Of a DNA stretch of 17,812 nucleotides, positions 13,116 through 17,812 are shown one piece after another. The notes under the pieces are model-generated. The model made no database searches. It saw only the letters and a list, made by a program, of their open reading frames with translations, and was not told the origin of the DNA. This stretch comes from Desulfuromonadaceae bacterium (GTDB lineage Bacteria > Desulfobacterota > Desulfuromonadia > Desulfuromonadales > Syntrophotaleaceae): positions 1 to 17,812 of the forward strand of contig JAIOSZ010000316.1 in assembly GCA_021107335.1 (NCBI GenBank). Reading direction: 5' to 3'. Position 1 is the first letter of the stretch; every line of letters begins with the position of its first letter. The position numbers and the translations under genes are program-made.

Positions 13116-13242
13116 AGCACGGGTGATGAGCGGACTGCAACGAGGACGATAAGCAGTTATGCTGTAAGAGGTTCGTTGAGTCCGTGGGCTGTTTTGTTCT
13201 TGCCGGATTTGAAGGACCTGCAACAAAAGGAAAGAGGGACTG

Positions 13243-14529
13243 ATGATTAAAAAACTGGTCGTGCTCGGGGTGGTCCTGCTGCTGGCCGCTGTTGGCTATG
13301 GAATTTGGCATTCCCGCCACAGTCAGCCGGCCGTGCGTATATTGCAGACGGCCGAAGTGAAGCGGGGAGCGGTACGCCAGGTTCTGGAGCAGACCGGCAT
13401 TATCAAGCCGCAGGTGGGTGCCATTGTCAAGATCGGTGCCCGGGCGACCGGGGTTATCGAACGGATGCTGGTCAAGGTGGGTGACCGGGTGGCTGTCGGA
13501 CAGTTGGTGGCTCAAATTGACAACCGGGAAATCCGTTCGCAGCTGGCCGAGGCTCGCGCCCGTTATCAGGCCCGGCAGGCGGAACTATCCCGTATCGAAC
13601 AGATCTATCCCTTGCGTATTCGAGAAGCCGAAGCTCAGCTGGCCTTGGCCGAAACCGCAACGGAATATCTGCTCAGCAACTATCAGCGCTTGGCTCGTCT
13701 GGCTGAAGAGGGCATCATTTCCCAGGACGAGCTGGACAATGTTCGCCAGAAGTCCGAAGTGGAACAGCGGCTGGTGGCGGCACGTCAGGCGGCCTTGGAG
13801 CGGGAACGCCGCGAGTTTGTCGAAGAGCGGCACAAGGCGGACCTCGCCATGCAGGAGGCGGAGGCGCAACGGTCAGCGGTGAAAATTCGTCTCTCCTACA
13901 CGGAGATTGTCAGCCCTTTGGCCGGGACGGTCAGCCAGGTTACGGCCCAGGAGGGGGAAACCATCGTCTCTGGTCTGCAGGTCGCCAATCTGATTACGGT
14001 GCTCGATACCAGTCGTCTGGAGATGTGGATCTATGTCGATGAAACGGATGTCGGCCAAGTAAAGATCGGTCAGTCCCTGGAGTTTCGCGTCGATGCCTGG
14101 CCGGAACAAATCTTTAAGGGCACGGTCGCCGCTGTCTATCCGGAGCCGGATGTGCGGGAGAATATTGTGTATTACCGAGCCCTGGTCGCGGTGAGCGTCG
14201 AGCAGGCCAAATTATTAAGGCCGGAAATGACCACCCAGGTACAGATCGTGGTGGCCGAAAAGGCGGACGCTTTGCGTTTGCCTAATGCCGCTCTCAAATG
14301 GGTCGATGGGCGGCAGTTGGTGTTTGTTCAGCAGGCGGACGGTTCGGTGCGGCAGGTCGTGCCGGAGCTGGGTCTGGTTGGGGTGAGCCACAGCGAAGTG
14401 ACCGGCGGGCTGCAGGTCGGCGAAAAGGTGGCCACGCAACTGGTTCTCGGCCAGGGGGCAGCGACCAACCAATCTGCCGTTAAGGGTCCTGGCAGCAATC
14501 GTTCGGGTGGGCGGGGAGGCGGCCGATGA
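13243..14529 (+). CDS. Periplasmic adaptor (membrane fusion) protein of a MacAB-type ABC exporter
   Basis: This 428-residue protein has one N-terminal membrane anchor (residues 4-22) after KK. A barrel-sandwich/biotinyl-lipoyl half follows (about 55-95: VKIGARATGVIERMLVKVGDRVAVGQLVAQID), then a long alpha-helical hairpin (about 97-215, rich in Glu, Arg, Ala and Gln), the second lipoyl half SPLAGTVSQVTAQEGETI, and beta-barrel/membrane-proximal domains (about 245-400). This is the order seen in MacA and HlyD-like adaptors, which bridge an inner-membrane ABC transporter to an outer-membrane TolC channel. The tail (after about 405) is a low-complexity Gly/Ser/Arg stretch. The start is ATG 13243 with AGAGGG 4 bases upstream, and the stop overlaps the next ATG (ATGA). 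No TolC-like gene lies within the window. Confidence 0.9.
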   Translation: MIKKLVVLGVVLLLAAVGYGIWHSRHSQPAVRILQTAEVKRGAVRQVLEQTGIIKPQVGAIVKIGARATGVIERMLVKVGDRVAVGQLVAQIDNREIRSQLAEARARYQARQAELSRIEQIYPLRIREAEAQLALAETATEYLLSNYQRLARLAEEGIISQDELDNVRQKSEVEQRLVAARQAALERERREFVEERHKADLAMQEAEAQRSAVKIRLSYTEIVSPLAGTVSQVTAQEGETIVSGLQVANLITVLDTSRLEMWIYVDETDVGQVKIGQSLEFRVDAWPEQIFKGTVAAVYPEPDVRENIVYYRALVAVSVEQAKLLRPEMTTQVQIVVAEKADALRLPNAALKWVDGRQLVFVQQADGSVRQVVPELGLVGVSHSEVTGGLQVGEKVATQLVLGQGAATNQSAVKGPGSNRSGGRGGGR

Positions 14530-15209
14530 ACGGCAGCGAACCGATCATTGACCTGGAGCAGATCGATAAGACCTATCTGCAAGGGGATTTGACCATCGAG
14601 GTCCTAAAGGGCATCGATCTGAGCGTAGCGCCCGGCGAGTTTATCGCCCTGCAGGGGGCTTCCGGGTCTGGCAAGTCGACCCTGATGCATATCCTCGGCC
14701 TGCTCGATCGGCCGAGCGGAGGTCGTTATCTGTTTCAAGGACAGAACGTCGCCCAGTTGGCCGATGACCGGCTGAGTGAATTGCGCAATCGCCAGTTTGG
14801 TTTTATTTTTCAGAGTTTCTACCTGGTCCCCTATGTTACCGCCCTGGAAAACGTCATGCTGCCGGGGCTTTACAGCGCCACGCCGACGCGCCAATTGCGC
14901 CAGCGAGCCCAGCAGCTGCTCGAGCAGGTGGGGCTGGCCGACCGTATGAACTTTCGGCCCAGTCAACTCTCCGGCGGCCAACAGCAACGGGTCGCCATGG
15001 CCCGGGCTCTGATCAATGATCCTCCCTTGCTCCTGGCCGACGAACCGACAGGTCAGCTCGATTCCACCACCAGTGCCGGGATTATGGCGTTGCTGGTGGA
15101 AATGCACCGTCAGGGACGCACGGTGATTCTGGTCACCCATGAGGCCGAGGTTTCCGCTGCCGCTGAAAGGATCATTGTGCTCCATGATGGTCGTATCGCG
15201 AGTTCTTGA
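14526..15209 (+). CDS. ABC transporter ATP-binding protein (MacB/LolD type)
   Basis: This 227-residue ATPase has every expected motif: Walker A GASGSGKST (44-52), Q-loop Q96, signature LSGGQQQRVAMARAL (148-162), Walker B LLLADE (168-173) and the switch His in VTHE (H205). The N-terminal TYLQGDLTIEVLKGIDLSV is typical of the MacB/LolD/FtsE group, whose transporters move substrates across or out of the inner membrane by a mechanotransmission mechanism instead of importing them. It overlaps the adaptor gene by four bases (ATGA) and the following permease by about 26 bases, which points to tight translational coupling within one operon. The substrate cannot be inferred from the ATPase; the neighbouring adaptor suggests export. 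Confidence 0.95.
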   Translation: MNGSEPIIDLEQIDKTYLQGDLTIEVLKGIDLSVAPGEFIALQGASGSGKSTLMHILGLLDRPSGGRYLFQGQNVAQLADDRLSELRNRQFGFIFQSFYLVPYVTALENVMLPGLYSATPTRQLRQRAQQLLEQVGLADRMNFRPSQLSGGQQQRVAMARALINDPPLLLADEPTGQLDSTTSAGIMALLVEMHRQGRTVILVTHEAEVSAAAERIIVLHDGRIASS

Positions 15210-16437
15210 TATCAACCGCCAGTTGTGGCGGATCTTTGGTATGGCGCTGCAGGCCCTGTGGGCCTACAAGTTGCGCAGCCTGTTTGTGGTCGCGGGGGTT
15301 GCCTTGGGGATCGCGTCATTGACCGTGATTGTGGCGGCAGTCGACGGGGCAGAACGCAAGGCCAATGAGATTGTGCGCTGGTTCGGCCCCGATGCGGTGC
15401 TGGTCTTCGGTGGTAATATGGAGAGTCGGGCCGTCGGCCAGCGCAGCCTGACCCTCTCCTACGCCGATGCGGATGCCCTGCGCCGCTCTCTGCCGGCCGC
15501 CTATCTGGTTGTGCCGATGCGTGGCAAATCCAATCAGTCGTTGCGTTTCGAGAACCGGGTGGTGCAGGTGCCGCTGGTGATCGGGACAGCCGAAGGCTAT
15601 GCCGAAGCCTGGAACTGGCCGCTGGTCGAAGGTCGGGATCTGAGCGCCGAGGATCTAGCTCGCGGGGCCAAGGTGGGCTTGATTGGCGATAATACGGCTC
15701 GGGAACTGTTTGGGTCCCGCTCCCCGGTGGGCCATACCGTTCTGGTCAATAAGGTGCCGGTGCAGATCGTCGGTCGTCTGAGTTATCGCGGGGTGGTCAG
15801 CGGCAGCGGTTCCATCGACGACCGAATCATCATTCCGATCACCACCCTGACTCAACGTTTTAACCTGAACCGTAAGTATTTTAGGGCTTTGCGGGTCAAG
15901 TTCCATGCTCCCGAGCTGATGACCGAGCACATCGCCAATCTGCGCAGTCTCCTGCGTCATTTGCATCATCTTGAACCGGGGGAGTTGGATGATTTCACCA
16001 TTCTAAGTTCGGAAGAGATTCTGAAGTTTCTCTCCATGTTCAAGGGGGGACTGATTCTGTTTCTCGGTGTCACGGCGCTGGTGGCGATGACCGTCGGCGG
16101 TTTCGTGTTGGCCAACCTGTTTTACCTGAGCATCAACGAACGGCGCATGGAGATCGGCTTGAAAAAGGCTCTAGGCGCTCGTAACTGGGCGATTCTTTGC
16201 CAGGTATTGATCGAAGCGGTCTGTTTAACCCTAATCGGTGCGCTATTTGGTATGGGGCTCGGCATGGCCTTGGGTCAGCTGTTGGCGCGGCTTGGCCTAT
16301 TGCAGATTCTTTTTTCTTGGAAAGTGTTCGGCATGGCCGTGACCGCCGCTTTGACCATCGGTGTGCTGTTCGGTCTTAAACCCGCCCGACAGGCGGCTGC
16401 ATTGAATCCCATCGAAGTACTAAAGAGTGCCGGTTGA
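15184..16437 (+). CDS. MacB/FtsX-type ABC transporter permease, first of two
   Basis: This protein is about 417 residues long. The first membrane segment follows LQALWAYKLRSLFVVAGVALGIASLTVI, the usual start of MacB-type permeases. A periplasmic domain (about residues 50-280) then leads to three C-terminal membrane segments with the conserved cytoplasmic loop NERRMEIGLKKALGAR (family pattern R-x-x-E-I-G-x-R/K-K-A-x-G-A). The final KPARQAAALNPIEVLK matches the P-A-x-x-A-x-x-x-P-x-E-x-L tail of the family. The frame is open upstream to ATG 15139, but this would overlap the ATPase gene by 71 bases, so ATG 15184 or 15187 is preferred; neither has a strong ribosome site, so translation probably depends on coupling to the ATPase gene. 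Confidence 0.88.
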   Translation: MMVVSRVLDINRQLWRIFGMALQALWAYKLRSLFVVAGVALGIASLTVIVAAVDGAERKANEIVRWFGPDAVLVFGGNMESRAVGQRSLTLSYADADALRRSLPAAYLVVPMRGKSNQSLRFENRVVQVPLVIGTAEGYAEAWNWPLVEGRDLSAEDLARGAKVGLIGDNTARELFGSRSPVGHTVLVNKVPVQIVGRLSYRGVVSGSGSIDDRIIIPITTLTQRFNLNRKYFRALRVKFHAPELMTEHIANLRSLLRHLHHLEPGELDDFTILSSEEILKFLSMFKGGLILFLGVTALVAMTVGGFVLANLFYLSINERRMEIGLKKALGARNWAILCQVLIEAVCLTLIGALFGMGLGMALGQLLARLGLLQILFSWKVFGMAVTAALTIGVLFGLKPARQAAALNPIEVLKSAG

Positions 16438-16462
16438 ACGCCGACGAGAAGGGCCCTAAGCG

Positions 16463-17683
16463 ATGTTTTTCAGTCTCAAGATAGCCCTATCTTCCCTGCA
16501 TGCCCATCGGTTACGTAGCATTTTGGCCATGGTTGGGGTTTTTCTAGGCGCCCTGGCTTTGACCGGAGTGCAGCATGTTTCGCGTTCTATGCTGCTTAAG
16601 GCTGAGCAAGAGACGGCCAAGCTCGGCACTAATCTTTTTATGGTTCGCAGCGGCCAGCTGTCCTTTCGGCCCTCGGGCAGTAGCCGGGTGCGGGCATTGG
16701 CCAGAAATTTTACTCGACAGGATGCTCAGGCACTGCTGGCCGGAGTTCCGGCTGCCCGTGCCGGCGCCCCCTTCGTGCAGGCCTCTAGTCCGGTTCGGGC
16801 TGGCGATTTGCAGATCAACTGTCAGCTGGTCGCCACCCTGTCTAATTATTCCGTAGTGCGCAACGTGCAGGCCGATTTGGGGCGTTTTCTCTCCGTCGCT
16901 GATGAAGCCGGGCGGGCCAAGGTGTGTGTGCTGGGGGCTAGTATCGCCCGGAGGTTGTTTGGTGATGGCCAGACAGCTGTTGGTCAGCAGGTTATGTTGC
17001 ATCGGGCCCGGATGAGGGTCGTTGGTGTGATGGAGCCAAAGGGTGCCGATATCGCCGGCACCGATCAGGACGAACAGGTCTTCGTACCTTTGGGTACCTA
17101 CATGCGCCGACTAGCCAATCAGGATTGGATTACCGGCGTCTATCTACAGCTGGGGGATCCGCAGGCGATTGAGGGTGCACGCCAAGCGGCGGCGACGATT
17201 CTGCGGCGCCGGCACCGCATCGATGCGGGTGAGGACGATGACTTTACCCTACTCGCCGCCCAAGAAACCATACAGGTACAGCGCGACGCCCTGGCCTTAG
17301 TGCAGACCCTCGGCCTGCTCAGCTCAAGTATTTCTTTTGCTGTTGGCGGTTTGGGCATTTTGTCGATCATGGTGCTGTTGGTACGCATCCGAAGGCTGGA
17401 AATCGGCGTGCGGCGGGCAGTGGGGGCCAAGCGGCGAGATATTGTTCGCCAGTTCATGTTCGCGGCTGGACTGATGTCAGGAATCGGTGGCGGTCTGGGG
17501 GTGCTTAGTTCTTTGCTGCTGGTGCTGGTAGTCTGCCGAATCGGTGATATGCCTCTGACTTACGATCCCTTGCTGATCGCTAGCAGCCTCCTCGGTTCTT
17601 TGCTGCTTGGGCTGGCGGCCGGAGCTTATCCGGCCTGGCAAGCGGCCCATGTGGAGATATTGCAGGTACTGCGCAGCGAATAA
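16463..17683 (+). CDS. MacB/FtsX-type ABC transporter permease, second of two
   Basis: This 406-residue protein has the same architecture as the preceding permease but a clearly different sequence. The first segment is in ALSSLHAHRLRSILAMVGVFLGALALTGV, a periplasmic MacB-type domain spans about residues 40-275, and three C-terminal segments include the loop IRRLEIGVRRAVGAKRRDI and the end AYPAWQAAHVEILQVLRSE. Two different permeases with one ATPase suggest a heterodimeric transporter, in contrast to MacB, where ATPase and permease are one chain that homodimerises. The start is ATG 16463 with AAGGG about 10 bases upstream; it follows the first permease by 25 bases. Nothing else in the cassette follows before the window ends. 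Confidence 0.9.
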   Translation: MFFSLKIALSSLHAHRLRSILAMVGVFLGALALTGVQHVSRSMLLKAEQETAKLGTNLFMVRSGQLSFRPSGSSRVRALARNFTRQDAQALLAGVPAARAGAPFVQASSPVRAGDLQINCQLVATLSNYSVVRNVQADLGRFLSVADEAGRAKVCVLGASIARRLFGDGQTAVGQQVMLHRARMRVVGVMEPKGADIAGTDQDEQVFVPLGTYMRRLANQDWITGVYLQLGDPQAIEGARQAAATILRRRHRIDAGEDDDFTLLAAQETIQVQRDALALVQTLGLLSSSISFAVGGLGILSIMVLLVRIRRLEIGVRRAVGAKRRDIVRQFMFAAGLMSGIGGGLGVLSSLLLVLVVCRIGDMPLTYDPLLIASSLLGSLLLGLAAGAYPAWQAAHVEILQVLRSE

Positions 17684-17707
17684 AGGTGGTGCTATTTAGT
17701 GCCCAAA

Positions 17708-17757
17708 TTAGCCGGAAATGCTGACAGAATAATTATCGCTTTGCTATGGCCGGCTAA
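17708..17757. repeat. 8-bp inverted repeat after the second permease gene
   Basis: TTAGCCGG (17708-17715) and CCGGCTAA (17750-17757) are perfect reverse complements separated by 34 bases. It lies 25 bases after the last stop and may mark the end of the operon, but no T-run follows, so terminator function is uncertain. No gene is seen in 17684-17812. Confidence 0.35.
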
Positions 17758-17812
17758 CAACGACCCGGCACGTCTCCCAATGTCTGATAAGTCCTTGATG
17801 ACCTGGTAATTA

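Noticed and set aside
12164..13120. Open minus-strand frame of 318 codons opposite the DUF445 gene
   Set aside because: It lies fully antisense to a recognisable DUF445 protein, its translation is rich in Gln and His with no family resemblance, and it runs through the terminator stem after that gene. It is a shadow of the real reading frame.
15139..15183. Upstream ATG extending the first permease by 15 residues
   Set aside because: It would overlap the ATPase gene deeply and adds Pro/Arg-rich residues not seen at permease N-termini. The later ATG pair fits family length better.
1..17812. CRISPR array, tRNA or rRNA gene, or prophage
   Set aside because: No regularly spaced direct repeats, no cloverleaf-like segment with a CCA-type end and no phage or transposase protein was found on either strand.

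Overview
The window looks like chromosome from a moderately GC-rich Gram-negative bacterium. Lipid A synthesis (LpxA), a periplasmic adaptor with MacB-type permeases, a selenouridine tRNA enzyme (MnmH), a cysteine-poor DksA-like regulator and an Hsp33 with a CxC/CxxC switch together resemble the Desulfuromonadales (Geobacter/Desulfuromonas-type Desulfobacterota). That placement is an inference from gene content and protein flavour; the window holds no rRNA or other taxonomic marker. There are no tRNA genes, CRISPR arrays, transposases or phage genes.

Layout. From 1 to 2152 (+ strand) lie the 3' end of an AGCS-type sodium:alanine/glycine symporter, a hotdog-fold thioesterase-like protein, and a two-gene YeeE/YedE sulfur-compound transporter whose first half carries a frameshift. 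A hairpin at 2199-2234 separates these from a minus-strand lipid A block, read lpxA (5225-4455), gnnA (4437-3487), gnnB (3410-2316). This set would replace the 3-OH of UDP-GlcNAc by an amino group before acylation, giving amide-linked lipid A. In this sequence gnnB has an in-frame TGA at codon 16, and an intrinsic terminator lies between gnnA and gnnB. A pyruvate/indolepyruvate-type decarboxylase, a DksA/TraR-family regulator and an hslO-mnmH pair follow, all on the minus strand up to 10044.

From 10242 everything reads on the plus strand: a sugar-1-phosphate nucleotidyltransferase with a long, foldable leader; a 165-bp imperfect palindromic repeat element; a DUF445 membrane protein with a strong terminator; then a four-gene export cassette (periplasmic adaptor, ABC ATPase and two different MacB/FtsX-type permeases) that reaches nearly to the end of the window.

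The main points of interest are the lpxA-gnnA-gnnB set with its nonsense codon and internal terminator, the single-base frameshift at a T6 tract in the YeeE gene (two lesions within about 2.3 kb), the symmetric 165-bp palindromic element, and the folded leader of the nucleotidyltransferase. No wholly unknown multi-gene system could be identified.
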